A stretch of DNA of 64,000 nt from Marinimicrococcus sp033875255 (GTDB lineage Bacteria > Pseudomonadota > Alphaproteobacteria > Geminicoccales > Geminicoccaceae), in assembly GCA_033875255.1 (NCBI GenBank), contig JAWZSN010000017.1:62001-126000 (forward strand), in the 5' to 3' direction. The stretch's first letter is position 1; each line of letters opens with the position of its first letter. The notes beneath the pieces were generated by a model, which saw only the letters and a list, made by a program, of their open reading frames with translations, searched no databases and had not been told where the DNA came from. This document shows positions 8,473 through 17,568 of the stretch, in pieces. Position numbers and translations under genes: made by a program.

Positions 8473-10062
8473 ATGAAGCGACGGGATCTTCTGCACGGGG
8501 CGGCCCTCTCGGCCGCCTGGGCGACGCTGGGCACGGTAATCGCCCAAGCGCCTGCCCTGCGGGCGCAGGCCGGTGGCGGCGAGGCGTTCGACTGGGGGTG
8601 GCTGCGCAGCCATGCGCGCGAGCTTGCCGGCGGGCGTTACGAGCCGCCGGTCGACGCGCGGCCGCCGCAGCTCAGGGCCCTCTCGTGGGACGAGTACGCG
8701 GCGATCCGCTTTCGGCCTGAAGAAGCCCTCTGGCGGCACACCGAGCTGCCCTTCCAGATCCAGTTCTTCCACCTGGGCATCTTCTACGACACGCCGGTGC
8801 GGGTCTACGAGGTGGCGGGCGGCGCGGCACGGCCGGTGCGTTACGACCCTTCCATGTTCGATTTCGGCCCTAGCCGCTTCGAGCCGCCCCTGCCCGACGA
8901 TCTGGGCTTTGCCGGCCTGCGGGTGCATGCCCACACCGATTTCGATCAGGACGTGATCGTCTTCCAGGGCGCCTCCTATTTTCGCGCCACCCACTGGCGC
9001 AGCCATTACGGCATGTCGGCGCGCGGCCTCGCGGTCGACACGGCGCTGGGCCGGCCCGAGGAGTTCCCGCGCTTCACCAGCTTCTGGCTCGAGCGTCCCT
9101 CGCCCGAGGATGCGACCCTCACCGTCTACGCGCTGCTCGAGAGCGAGAGCGTCACCGGCGCTTACCGTTTCCTGCTGGCGCCCGGCGGCACGACGGTCAT
9201 GGAGGTTGCGGCCCACCTCTTCCCGCGCAAGCCCATCGAGCGGCTGGGCCTGGCGCCGCTCACCAGCATGTACCAGTTCGGCGAGAACGACCGACGGGTG
9301 GCCGACGACTGGCGCCGCGAGATCCACGACAGCGACGGGCTTTCGATATGGACCGGAGCCGGCGAGTGGATCTGGCGGCCGCTGGTGAACCCGCCGGAGC
9401 TGCGGGTGAGCTCGTTCGTCGACAACGAACCCAGGGGCTTCGGCCTGATCCAGCGCGACCGCGACTTCACCAACTACCAGGACGAGGGCGCCCAGTACGA
9501 GCGGCGCCCGAGCTGCTGGGTCGAGCCGCTCGAGGGCTGGGGCCCGGGCCGGGTCATGCTGGTGGAGATCCCGACGGCCGACGAGACCTTCGATAATATC
9601 GTGGCCTTCTGGAACCCCGAGAGGCCGGTCGAGCCGGGCCAGGAGCTGGCGCTACGCTACCGGCTCACCTGGGGCGACGACGTGCCGGTCAACGCCCGCC
9701 TCGCCCGCTGCACCGCAACCCGGATCGGCAAGGGCGGCATCATCGGCCACCGGCACGAGGTCAATCTCAGGAAGTTCGTGATCGACTTCGCCGGCGGCGA
9801 GCTGCCCCTGATCGACAGGAAGGCGCCGGTGGAGCCGGTGATCAGCGCCAGCCGTGGGCGCATCGCCGACCTGACGGCGCTCGATGGCAGCATCCGCATC
9901 TCGCCGCTGGTCCGCCCGGTGCCGGAGATCGGCGGCTGGCGCGTGACCTTCGATCTGGAGTGGGAGGGCCGCGAGCCCATCGACCTGCGCCTCTACCTCC
10001 GGCTCGGGCCGTCGACACTCACCGAGACATGGCTCTATCAATGGACTCCGCCGCATGGCTGA
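8473..10062 (+). CDS. Periplasmic glucan biosynthesis protein, OpgG/OpgD (MdoG) family
   Basis: Members of this family shape or branch osmoregulated periplasmic glucans. The 529 residues begin with a twin-arginine type signal (MKRRDLLHGAALSAAW, then a hydrophobic stretch to ALRAQA near residue 33), which resembles OpgD, a Tat substrate, more than the Sec-exported OpgG. The mature part follows the MdoG pattern, with FDWGWLRSHARELA at its start, PFQIQFFHLGIFYD near residue 100, and a C-terminal immunoglobulin-like region ending at the stop. No opgH glucosyltransferase lies nearby in the window, so the partner must be elsewhere or absent. The 130 bp before it hold no clear element. Confidence 0.88.
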   Translation: MKRRDLLHGAALSAAWATLGTVIAQAPALRAQAGGGEAFDWGWLRSHARELAGGRYEPPVDARPPQLRALSWDEYAAIRFRPEEALWRHTELPFQIQFFHLGIFYDTPVRVYEVAGGAARPVRYDPSMFDFGPSRFEPPLPDDLGFAGLRVHAHTDFDQDVIVFQGASYFRATHWRSHYGMSARGLAVDTALGRPEEFPRFTSFWLERPSPEDATLTVYALLESESVTGAYRFLLAPGGTTVMEVAAHLFPRKPIERLGLAPLTSMYQFGENDRRVADDWRREIHDSDGLSIWTGAGEWIWRPLVNPPELRVSSFVDNEPRGFGLIQRDRDFTNYQDEGAQYERRPSCWVEPLEGWGPGRVMLVEIPTADETFDNIVAFWNPERPVEPGQELALRYRLTWGDDVPVNARLARCTATRIGKGGIIGHRHEVNLRKFVIDFAGGELPLIDRKAPVEPVISASRGRIADLTALDGSIRISPLVRPVPEIGGWRVTFDLEWEGREPIDLRLYLRLGPSTLTETWLYQWTPPHG

Positions 10063-10173
10063 GCCTGCGACGCCCCGTCGGTCTGGCCTTGCGGGCCCTG
10101 GGGGTGTAGGACGACCGCCGCGCCGTGAGGCGTGGCCGCGCGCGGCCGGGACCCCGTGGTCGGGAGTTGGAGC

Positions 10174-11481
10174 ATGAGCAATGTCGCCGTCGTCGGCGCC
10201 CAGTGGGGCGACGAAGGCAAGGGCAAGATCGTCGACTGGCTCTCCGAGCGGGCCGACGTCGTGGTCCGCTTCCAGGGCGGTCACAATGCCGGCCACACGC
10301 TGGTCATCGACGGCAAGACCTACAAGCTGTCGCTGCTGCCCTCGGGCGTGGTCCGCCAGGACAAGCTGTCGGTCATCGGCAACGGCGTGGTGGTCGACCC
10401 CTGGGCGCTCTTGAAGGAGATCGAGACCCTTCGCGGCCAGGGCGTGCCGGTCACCAGCGAGCGGCTGCGGATCGCCGAGAACGCGGCACTGATCCTTCCC
10501 GTGCACGGCGAGCTCGACCGGGCCCGCGAGCAGGCCCGCGAGACCAGCACCGACGGCACCGGCAAGATCGGCACCACCGGCCGCGGCATCGGCCCGGCCT
10601 ACGAGGACAAGGTGGCGCGGCGCGCCATCCGCATCTGCGATCTGGCCGATCGCGACACGCTACGCGCCAAGATCCACGAGCTGCTGCTCCACCACAACGC
10701 CCTGCGCCGTGGCTTCGCAATCGAGGAGGTGGACGCCGAGGCGCTCTTGGCCCAGCTCGAGGCGCTCGCACCCCGCTTGCTGCCCTTCGCCGAGCCGGTC
10801 TGGCTGCGGCTCGCCGAGCTCAAGCGCTCGGGCCGGCGCATCCTCTTCGAGGGCGCCCAAGGCACCATGCTCGACGTCGACCACGGCACCTATCCCTTCG
10901 TCACCAGCTCCAACACGGTGGCGGGCGCGGCGGCGACGGGCTCCGGCATGGGGCCGGACAGCGTCGGCTATGTGCTGGGCATCTGCAAGGCCTACACCAC
11001 CCGGGTCGGTGCCGGCCCCTTCCCCACCGAGCTCTTCGACGAGGTCGGCCGCGGGCTGGGCGAGCGCGGCCACGAGTTCGGCACGGTGACCGGCCGGCCG
11101 CGCCGCTGCGGCTGGTTCGACGCGGTGATGGTGCGCCAGGCGGTCAAGCTCGGCGGCATCAAGGGCCTGGCGCTGACCAAGCTCGACGTCCTGGACGGGA
11201 TGGAGAAGCTCAAGGTCTGCACCGCCTACTCCCTTCAGGGCCAGCTTCTGCACCACTTCCCGTCCGGCATGGGGGCGCAGGCGGCGGCCCAGCCGGTCTA
11301 CGAGGAGCTCGAGGGCTGGCAGGAGAGCACCCGCGGCGCCCGCAGCTTCGCCGACCTGCCTGCCAGCGCCGTGAAGTACGTCAAGCGGCTGGAGGAGCTG
11401 GTGGAATGCCCGGTGGCGCTCCTCTCCACGAGCCCGGACCGCGAGGACACGATCCTCATGCACGACCCCTTCGCGGACTGA
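10174..11481 (+). CDS. purA: Adenylosuccinate synthetase
   Basis: PurA joins IMP and aspartate using GTP to make adenylosuccinate, the first committed step toward AMP. The 435-residue length is standard. The N-terminal GDEGKGK loop spans residues 12-18 with catalytic Asp13, and the catalytic His41 lies in GGHNAGHT. The ATG at 10174 is preferred over an upstream in-frame ATG because it puts these residues at their canonical positions and because GGGAGTTGG lies 5-13 bases before it. The usual alphaproteobacterial partner hisZ is not adjacent. The stop codon overlaps the proposed start of the next gene. Confidence 0.97.
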   Translation: MSNVAVVGAQWGDEGKGKIVDWLSERADVVVRFQGGHNAGHTLVIDGKTYKLSLLPSGVVRQDKLSVIGNGVVVDPWALLKEIETLRGQGVPVTSERLRIAENAALILPVHGELDRAREQARETSTDGTGKIGTTGRGIGPAYEDKVARRAIRICDLADRDTLRAKIHELLLHHNALRRGFAIEEVDAEALLAQLEALAPRLLPFAEPVWLRLAELKRSGRRILFEGAQGTMLDVDHGTYPFVTSSNTVAGAAATGSGMGPDSVGYVLGICKAYTTRVGAGPFPTELFDEVGRGLGERGHEFGTVTGRPRRCGWFDAVMVRQAVKLGGIKGLALTKLDVLDGMEKLKVCTAYSLQGQLLHHFPSGMGAQAAAQPVYEELEGWQESTRGARSFADLPASAVKYVKRLEELVECPVALLSTSPDREDTILMHDPFAD

Positions 11482-12608
11482 GCCGCCGCACCTTCCTCGC
11501 GAGCGCGGCCGCCGCCGGATGCACGGCGCCGCCGCGCGACGCGGCAGCCGCGGGCGGCAACTTTTCCCAGCGCCCGGGCTTCGCCGCCTGGTTCGCGGCC
11601 AACCCGCCGGCAACCACCCTGCCGGCGCCCGGGGAGCAGGCCCTGCTGCGGCGATGGCTGCCGCGCTTCTTCCTCGCCCCCGGCGAGCAGCCGCCCCTCG
11701 ACTTCTACGCCGACTACGTGGCGCATGGCGGGCTGGACGGCGGGACCCGGCGGCAGGCGACGCCCGCCCTGCTGAACGCCCGCCTGCACGATCCCGCCGC
11801 CGTCTTCGTCCATGACCGCGACCCGGATCGCCGGCCGCGACGCGCGGTGGCCTATGGCCGCGTCGACCGCGACCTGCTCGCTTTGGACGGCACCCCGCCG
11901 CGCCGGCTCACCTTCCTCACCTGGAACCTTGCCTTCGCCGTCTCGGGCCTGCCGGCCGCCATGCCGGGCTGGCTGGAGGCGGCGGCGTCGCTGGTGGCCG
12001 ACCCGCAGGACTGGCACCAGCTCGACCACTATACCGCCCTGTGCCTGGCTTTGGACGAGCGCCTGCGGCCCTTCGCGGCGACCTTCCAGCAGCACAACAC
12101 CCAGCGCACCTGGCTTCTGGGCGACGGGCTTTTGATGCCGGCGGACGGGCGGCTGGAGGTGGCGATCGCAAGGCGCTCCAACGAGCTCTACCCGCGCCCC
12201 GCCTCCCCGGTCGCCCATCGCACCATCGGCATCCCCGACGCCGGGGGCATGCGCTATCTGATGGGCGACGGGGAGCGGCCGTTCATGGCGGCCGACGACG
12301 TGGTCGAGCCCGGCCGCGAGATCGAGGTCGAGCTGGACTTTCTGCCGCCGGCCGACGCCTTCTACATGTTCGAGGGCTATCTGGGCGAGCGGCGCGCCCT
12401 GCCGGGCCGCGACGGCCCGCCGGGTGCGGCCTTCAACACCCTGCCGGCGCTCAAGCCCAAGGCGCTGCAGATGCTGGCCGGCTTCTGGCGCGAGAACGAG
12501 GAGGGCGATCTGGCACGGCTCGAGGCGAGCTGGGCCGCCACCGGCTCGCCACGAGCCTTTGCGCTCGCCCAGGCGCCGGTCTTTCTGGAGCGCTGGCAGA
12601 CTCGTTGA
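11478..12608 (+). CDS. Uncharacterised twin-arginine lipoprotein coupled to purA
   Basis: The frame encodes a Tat signal and lipobox immediately after purA: SRRTFLASAAAAGC, with the twin arginines at residues 3-4 and the lipid-bearing cysteine at 15. The mature part of about 360 residues has no further membrane segment and would be anchored in the periplasm. No ATG, GTG or TTG gives a normal signal peptide; a CTG at 11478 overlapping the purA stop does, whereas the nearest in-frame ATG at 11406 lies inside purA and adds 24 residues before the Tat motif. The start is therefore uncertain. I do not recognise the family. A terminator follows the stop by 8 bp. Confidence 0.7.
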   Translation: MSRRTFLASAAAAGCTAPPRDAAAAGGNFSQRPGFAAWFAANPPATTLPAPGEQALLRRWLPRFFLAPGEQPPLDFYADYVAHGGLDGGTRRQATPALLNARLHDPAAVFVHDRDPDRRPRRAVAYGRVDRDLLALDGTPPRRLTFLTWNLAFAVSGLPAAMPGWLEAAASLVADPQDWHQLDHYTALCLALDERLRPFAATFQQHNTQRTWLLGDGLLMPADGRLEVAIARRSNELYPRPASPVAHRTIGIPDAGGMRYLMGDGERPFMAADDVVEPGREIEVELDFLPPADAFYMFEGYLGERRALPGRDGPPGAAFNTLPALKPKALQMLAGFWRENEEGDLARLEASWAATGSPRAFALAQAPVFLERWQTR

Positions 12609-12616
12609 CGGCCGGC

Positions 12617-12644
12617 GCCGTGCAAGGCGCTGCGCGCGGCTTTT
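12617..12644 (+). terminator. Intrinsic terminator of the purA operon
   Basis: A 7-bp stem with one G-T wobble (12617-12623 with 12634-12640) and a 10-base loop is followed by TTTTCTC. Bases 12622-12647 match the reverse complement of 13195-13220 at 25 of 26 positions, so the same terminator sequence is used by the opposing operon. Confidence 0.75.
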
Positions 12645-13197
12645 CTCTCCGCTTTCTGTCGGTCTGGCGGCGCGGCCGGGCGGGAACGGCGTGACGTGGC
12701 GCCCATCGCGGGCTGCCGGCCGGTGGCGCCGGGCGCGCCTTTGGGGCGGCTCGGCCAGAAGGCGGGCGATGGCGGCTTTGGGATCACGCGCCAGCTCGGC
12801 TGCGAAAGCCGGCTCGCGCGGATCCATGGCGGTGACGGCAGCGCTCCCGGCGGCCGCGCCCTGCGGTTCATGCCGGCGGGTGACGTCCGCGAGAGACCCG
12901 AAAAGCGCGGCCCGCTCCTGCGCGTTCAGGTTCCTTCGTGTCACGGGCGAGCCGTTCGGGACGGCGGCATCGCTCTGTGCGGCAAGGAGAACCGACAATG
13001 CCCACAGGCTCTCTTCGCGTGGCCTTCACCGTCTCTTCACCTTTCTCCGTCGTCCTGCCGGGGTAGGACTCCGCCGCCGTAGGAAATCTCGGGCCGCGCC
13101 TCCCCCACCATCCGCGATCATGCACGGAGAGGTGTTGAGGAACGGTAAAGGCATCGGGGCCGGACCCCGCTGGCAAAAGACCGGAGGGAAAGACGAG
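12645..13197. other. Gene-poor segment between two convergent terminators
   Basis: No confident gene is visible in these 553 bp. The best candidate is on the minus strand, starting near a TTG at 12998 in a frame that reads SLWALSVLLAAQSDA just around the start, then a soluble stretch including ERAALFGSLAD and AELARDPKAAIARLL, with about four fifths of third codon positions G or C. That frame has no stop until it has run deep into the opposing lipoprotein gene, so it cannot be an intact gene as read; it may be a frameshifted remnant or chance. Confidence 0.4.
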
Positions 13198-13225
13198 AAA
13201 AGCCGCGCGTAGCGCCTTGCGCGGC
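13198..13225 (-). terminator. Intrinsic terminator of the DUF3604-TRAP operon
   Basis: Read leftward, a 7-bp perfect stem (13219-13225 with 13202-13208) with a 10-base loop is followed by TTTTCTCGTCTTT. It lies 118 bp after the stop of the DUF3604 gene and is nearly identical to the terminator at 12617-12644. Confidence 0.75.
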
Positions 13226-13343
13226 GACGCCGGACCGGTCGCCGCGCCCTTTGTCCGGGAGATCAGAGGTCAGAATCGTCTTCCGCCCGAGCGCGCCCGG
13301 GGCACGGCGGCGCGGGCGCCGTGTCCCGGGCGGCGCACGCGGC

Positions 13344-15653
13344 TCAGCGGCAGACGTAGATCGGGCTCGTCCAGGCGCGCGTGCCGTCCTCCTGGGTGAG
13401 CCGCAGATAGACCGCGTTGTCGCCGCTGTCGCGCAGCGCGATCTTGCGGCGGAAAGCGAGCCGCCGATGCGGGTTGCGCTCGGGCAGGCGGAACACGGTG
13501 AGGAAGCGCGGCAGCCTGCCCGAGCGGTCGAAAACCTGTGGCTCGAGCCCGATCTCGGCCACCGGCAGGTCGATCTCGATCAGGGGTGTGGTCATGACCA
13601 GCCTTCCTGCCGCGCCATCGCGCAGGACGGCGTCGAAGCCGCCGAAATTTCCGGTGGTGAGCGCCTTCCAAGCGAGCCCGTCGCGCCCGCGCCGCTCCAG
13701 GGTCTTGTCGCGGTTGAGGAAGTTGACCGGGGCCGCCTCGAGGATCTCGTTGCCGGCGAAGCGCGCCTCGCCGTCCCAGATCACCTCGCGGAAGCGTCCG
13801 CGATATTCGGCCCCCTCCCAGAGCACGCGGATGCGGGCGCCCAGATCCTCCTCCTTGAAGGGCCGCAGCGTCTCGACCAGCTCGGTGCCGTTGAAGATGT
13901 CGACGCGCTCGATCGGCGAGGAGGTCACCAGATCGACCGCGAGCTCCATGCCGCCCGAGGGCAGGTGCACGATGTCGCCCATCAGCGCCCGGCGCGCCTC
14001 GTGGCCCTCGGCCGGGCCCAGCGCCGGGTCGTCGTGGTAGAGCGTCGCCGGCGCGTCGAAGCGGGCCTCGAGGTCGATCACCGGCCGGCCGCCCGGGCCG
14101 CCGCTGGTGCCGTAGTGGCGGCGCCGGCGCAGGCACTCGAGGAGGGCGGGGCGGCTCAGTTCGGGCATCAGGTAGCAGCTCAGCCCGCCGATGGCGCCGA
14201 ACTTGCCGGCACCCGGATAGCTCGCCCCGGGCCGCCCCTTGTGCCCGTCGGAGTTGGCGACCACGCCGACCCTGAAGCCCTTCTCGAGCGCGTCGTGCAG
14301 CAGCCACTCGAAGGTGCCCCAGGAGGAGTGCACCTCCACCGAGCGCTCGAAGCGCCCGTCATGGGCCACGCCGATGTCGGCGTAGCGGCCGCCGCAATGG
14401 GCGAAGCACACCACGTCGAACTCGTCGCTGCGGGCGAAGGCCTCGAACAGCTCGCCGGCGGTGGTGCAGTCGGTGCCCTCCCGGTCGCCGCCCTCGATGA
14501 GCGCGTGGGAGGAGCGGCGGATGGTTCGGCCCTCTTCGGGGTAGTAGACGTTGCGGTCGCCGCCCAGCGAGGTGTTGCCCGACCACTCGTAGCCGGGCAG
14601 CGCCACGAAGCGGCCGGGCTCGTCGAAGCGCGCCGTCAGGCGGTTAAGCTCGGCCCAGAAGGCGTCGGTGATCTGGAAGTCGTTGCCCTGGTGGCCGCAG
14701 GCGTCCACGAAGGCCCGGTCGCGGGCGAAGGCGAAATACTGTTCGGCGCTGCCGGTGCCGATGGTCTCCTCGGACTGGCCGTGCAGGTCGCCCCAGAAAT
14801 GGACCAGCGGCCCCTCCGCGATGCGCAGCGGGTTGGTCTCGGCGACGAGGTTGCCGTCGCCGTCGAGGAGCTCCACGGCGACGTCGCCCGGCTCGTCCAC
14901 CGAGAGCCCGTCCACGGAGAACGCGAAGGCGCCCGGCGTGAGATCGACATGCGCGGGCAGGCCCCTGATGGCGCCGCGCGCCCGCAGCGCCAGCCGCGTG
15001 TCGCAGCGGTCGGAGGGATTGCCCCAGCGGTCCTCGCCCTTGAGCCTGAGCGAGAAGGTCTCCCCCGGCCGGCGCCGCGTCGGCAGCACCGCCACGTAGC
15101 GCTCGGGCGCGCCCGGCACGATGGCGATCGTGGGCTGCACGGGCAGCGTCTGGAAGTTGAAGGTGGCGATCGGGTCCACCAGCACGCGGAACTCGAACGT
15201 GTCCTCGCAGAAGGTCTGCAGCCGCATGCCGGGGCCGCCATGGTCGGTGACACCGAAGCGGATGACGATCCGCTCGCCCTCGCAGAGATAGCCGCGCACC
15301 ACCTTGATCCAGAGCGTGCGGTCCCAGGGCCGGACATTGGCCTTGGGATCGAAGCGCACCTGGAGGACGGCACCGTTGGAGGCCTCGACCGTGGTGTAGT
15401 TGGCGCCCTTCGGATCATCGAACTGCGGGTTGCTCTGGTCGGAGGCGAAGCGGAAGCACACCCGCAGGCTGCCGGAATCGTCGATGCCGAAGGTCCCGGC
15501 CGTGTAGGTCAGGGTAAAGCTGGCGTAGGAGCCGGCCTCGAAGCGGCCTTCGGGCGTGATGGTGGCAGTGCCCAGGTGGCGCGGGTCGATGGGCTCGCGG
15601 ATGACGCCGCTGTAGAGGTCCTCCCAGGGACGCGTTGCGGGGGTGTCAGCCAT
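13344..15653 (-). CDS. DUF3604 protein with PHP-like metal-binding motifs
   Basis: The 769-residue protein belongs to the DUF3604 group, which has no settled biochemical role. An N-terminal beta-rich region (about 1-280) is followed by a metallohydrolase-like core. Candidate metal ligands are Asp289 and His291 (FWGDLHGQSEE), His321, Glu356 (LPGYEWSG), His419 (FAHCGGRYAD), His442 (VEVHSS) and Asp469-His471 (NSDGHKGRPG), the spacing expected of a PHP-type site. There is no signal peptide. The ATG at 15653 is used; a start 17 codons upstream is possible. It is the last gene of the TRAP unit, so it probably processes the imported compound or a derivative. Confidence 0.85.
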   Translation of the reverse strand: MADTPATRPWEDLYSGVIREPIDPRHLGTATITPEGRFEAGSYASFTLTYTAGTFGIDDSGSLRVCFRFASDQSNPQFDDPKGANYTTVEASNGAVLQVRFDPKANVRPWDRTLWIKVVRGYLCEGERIVIRFGVTDHGGPGMRLQTFCEDTFEFRVLVDPIATFNFQTLPVQPTIAIVPGAPERYVAVLPTRRRPGETFSLRLKGEDRWGNPSDRCDTRLALRARGAIRGLPAHVDLTPGAFAFSVDGLSVDEPGDVAVELLDGDGNLVAETNPLRIAEGPLVHFWGDLHGQSEETIGTGSAEQYFAFARDRAFVDACGHQGNDFQITDAFWAELNRLTARFDEPGRFVALPGYEWSGNTSLGGDRNVYYPEEGRTIRRSSHALIEGGDREGTDCTTAGELFEAFARSDEFDVVCFAHCGGRYADIGVAHDGRFERSVEVHSSWGTFEWLLHDALEKGFRVGVVANSDGHKGRPGASYPGAGKFGAIGGLSCYLMPELSRPALLECLRRRRHYGTSGGPGGRPVIDLEARFDAPATLYHDDPALGPAEGHEARRALMGDIVHLPSGGMELAVDLVTSSPIERVDIFNGTELVETLRPFKEEDLGARIRVLWEGAEYRGRFREVIWDGEARFAGNEILEAAPVNFLNRDKTLERRGRDGLAWKALTTGNFGGFDAVLRDGAAGRLVMTTPLIEIDLPVAEIGLEPQVFDRSGRLPRFLTVFRLPERNPHRRLAFRRKIALRDSGDNAVYLRLTQEDGTRAWTSPIYVCR

Positions 15654-15714
15654 GGAGATGCAGTCCTCGTCTGTGCGGTCCGGATGGCCGGGCCGTCGGT
15701 TCACCGGCCGGCGC

Positions 15715-16986
15715 TCAGCGGATCAGGCCGATGAGGAAGGTGGAGAGCGGCGGGTAGAAGGAGATCAGCAGCAGGTCTGCCACCAGGATCAGGATATAGG
15801 GCCAGATCGTGGCCACGATCCGCTCGATGGAAACCTTGGTGATGGCCGAGGCGATGAAGAGATCCACGCCCAGGGGCGGCGTCACCGTGCCGATGCTCAG
15901 GTTCACCGCCATGACGATGCCGAAGACCACCGGATCGACGCCGAAGGTCATGGCGGCCGGGTAGAGGATCGAGGTAAACACGACGATCGCCGCCGCGGCG
16001 TTCATCATGCAGCCGACGATCAGCAGGAAGAGGTTCACCGAGAGCAGGTAGATCCACTGCGAGCCGGCGGTGGCGGCGAGCCAGGCGGAGATCTCCTGCG
16101 GGATCTGGTTGATGGTGATGAGCCAGGCGAACACGCCGGCGCTGTTCATGATGAACATGACGATGGCCGAGGAGAGCACGGCCCGGAAGAAGGCCCGGTA
16201 GACGCTGCCTGGCGAAAGCTCGCCATAGGCCCAGCCGACCACCATGCCGTAGAGCACCGCGACGATGGCGGCCTCGGTGGGCGTGAAGATTCCGCCATAG
16301 ATGCCGGAGAGGATGATCACCGGCATCAAGAGCGGCCAGAAGGCGGCGCGGAAGGTGCGCCAGATCTCGCCGCCGCCCTTGAAGGGCGTCAGCTCGACCG
16401 TCTCGTGGCGGATGAGCACCCAGTTCACCAGCAGCAGGCTGGCGCAGATCAGCACGCCCGGCAGGACGCCCGCGATGAAGAGATCGGCGATCGAGACGCC
16501 CGTGACCACGCCGTAGAGGATCAGGAGGATGCTGGGCGGGATGATCATGCCGGTGACGCCGGCCGCGGCGATGGTGGCCGCCGTGTAGGGCGGGCGGTAG
16601 CCCTTCTCCGCCATGGGCTGGTTGAGCACCCCGCCGATGGCCGCCACGGTGGCCGCGTTCGAGCCGGAAAGGGCCGCGAAGAAGCCGGAGCCGAGGATGG
16701 CGACCGCGCCCAGCCCGCCGCGGAAATGGCCCACCAGCGCGCCGGCGAAGTCCACCAGCCGCCGCGACATGCCGCCGGTGGACATGATCTCGCCGGCCAG
16801 GATGAAGAAGGGGATGGCCAGCAGCGGGAAGGAGTTGTTGGTCGAGAAGATCCGCTGGACGGCGATGGCGAGATCGATGCCGCTCACCCAGAGGCCGATG
16901 ATGCTGGCCATGCCCAGCGCCACGGCGATAGGGGTGCGGATCAGCAGGAGGCCCACGAGGGCCAGGGAGATCGTGGTGGCGATCAT
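15715..16986 (-). CDS. TRAP transporter large permease (DctM family)
   Basis: DctM is the main translocation subunit of TRAP transporters, which use the sodium gradient and a periplasmic receptor to import organic acids. The 423 residues contain about twelve hydrophobic segments and family signatures such as PFFILAGEIMSTGG, FFAALSGSNAATVAAIG and GMIIPPSI. It starts 28 bp after the DctQ stop and ends 61 bp before the DUF3604 start, all on the minus strand. The substrate cannot be read from the permease. Confidence 0.95.
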   Translation of the reverse strand: MIATTISLALVGLLLIRTPIAVALGMASIIGLWVSGIDLAIAVQRIFSTNNSFPLLAIPFFILAGEIMSTGGMSRRLVDFAGALVGHFRGGLGAVAILGSGFFAALSGSNAATVAAIGGVLNQPMAEKGYRPPYTAATIAAAGVTGMIIPPSILLILYGVVTGVSIADLFIAGVLPGVLICASLLLVNWVLIRHETVELTPFKGGGEIWRTFRAAFWPLLMPVIILSGIYGGIFTPTEAAIVAVLYGMVVGWAYGELSPGSVYRAFFRAVLSSAIVMFIMNSAGVFAWLITINQIPQEISAWLAATAGSQWIYLLSVNLFLLIVGCMMNAAAAIVVFTSILYPAAMTFGVDPVVFGIVMAVNLSIGTVTPPLGVDLFIASAITKVSIERIVATIWPYILILVADLLLISFYPPLSTFLIGLIR

Positions 16987-17014
16987 GCGGGCGCTCCCGG
17001 GCGCTGGTGCGCGC

Positions 17015-17521
17015 TCATCCCTGCCCGCCCTCGGCGAGCACGTCCTCGACCGGCCGCACGAGGAGCTTGGCCAGGAACTCGAGCGCGTAGATCAGCAGGA
17101 ACAGGGCACCCGCCGGGATCGCGGCATAGACCCAGCTCATCGACACCTCCAGCGCCGGCGATATCTGCGGCTGCACGACCCGGGTGAGCGAGAAGCCGTA
17201 GACCAGCAGGACGAGGAAGAAGGCGATCGAGGCCGCCGTGGCGCCGAGCAGGGCCGCGCGCTGCAGGGGCCGGGGCACCAGGTCGACGAACATGCCGATC
17301 GCCGCGTGCATGTTGCGGCGGAAGGCCACGGCCGAGCCCAGCAGGATCATCCACACGAAGAGATAGCGGATCAGCTCGTCGGGGAAGGCCAGCGAGCTCT
17401 CCAGCAGGAAGCGGAACACGACGGTGGCGATGCCGAGCACGAACATGGTGGCGAAGGCGGCGACGCAGAGCACGCCCAGCACCTTCTCGCTGAGATCGAG
17501 CGGCCGTTTGAGCAGGGACAT
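17015..17521 (-). CDS. TRAP transporter small permease (DctQ family)
   Basis: The 168-residue protein has four predicted transmembrane helices, with the first beginning around residue 15 (VLCVAAFATMFVLGIATVVF). It is the small membrane subunit that partners DctM. It lies between the binding-protein and DctM genes in the usual P-Q-M order. A strong hairpin precedes it in the 83-bp gap after dctP. Confidence 0.9.
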   Translation of the reverse strand: MSLLKRPLDLSEKVLGVLCVAAFATMFVLGIATVVFRFLLESSLAFPDELIRYLFVWMILLGSAVAFRRNMHAAIGMFVDLVPRPLQRAALLGATAASIAFFLVLLVYGFSLTRVVQPQISPALEVSMSWVYAAIPAGALFLLIYALEFLAKLLVRPVEDVLAEGGQG

Positions 17522-17568
17522 GGAGGCGGGTCTCCCTCACGCGCAAAGCAGGGGCCGGGACGGCGCGG

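Noticed and set aside
10134..10147. Perfect 14-base GC palindrome before purA
   Set aside because: Short GC palindromes are frequent at this base composition, and no flanking promoter or regulator context supports a role.
11298..12998. A minus-strand frame running from the orphan segment through the lipoprotein gene
   Set aside because: It would overlap an opposing gene with a Tat signal and terminator along most of its length. Only the first part up to about 12650 is considered, as a possible remnant.
12617..13225. A MITE-like element with terminal inverted repeats
   Set aside because: The repeats are functional-looking terminators placed right after two operons, with stems and T-runs in the correct directions; no target-site duplication is seen.
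13251..15734. A plus-strand frame of over 800 codons opposite the DUF3604 gene
   Set aside because: The minus-strand product has conserved metal-binding motifs and operon context; the plus frame does not and lacks a ribosome binding site.
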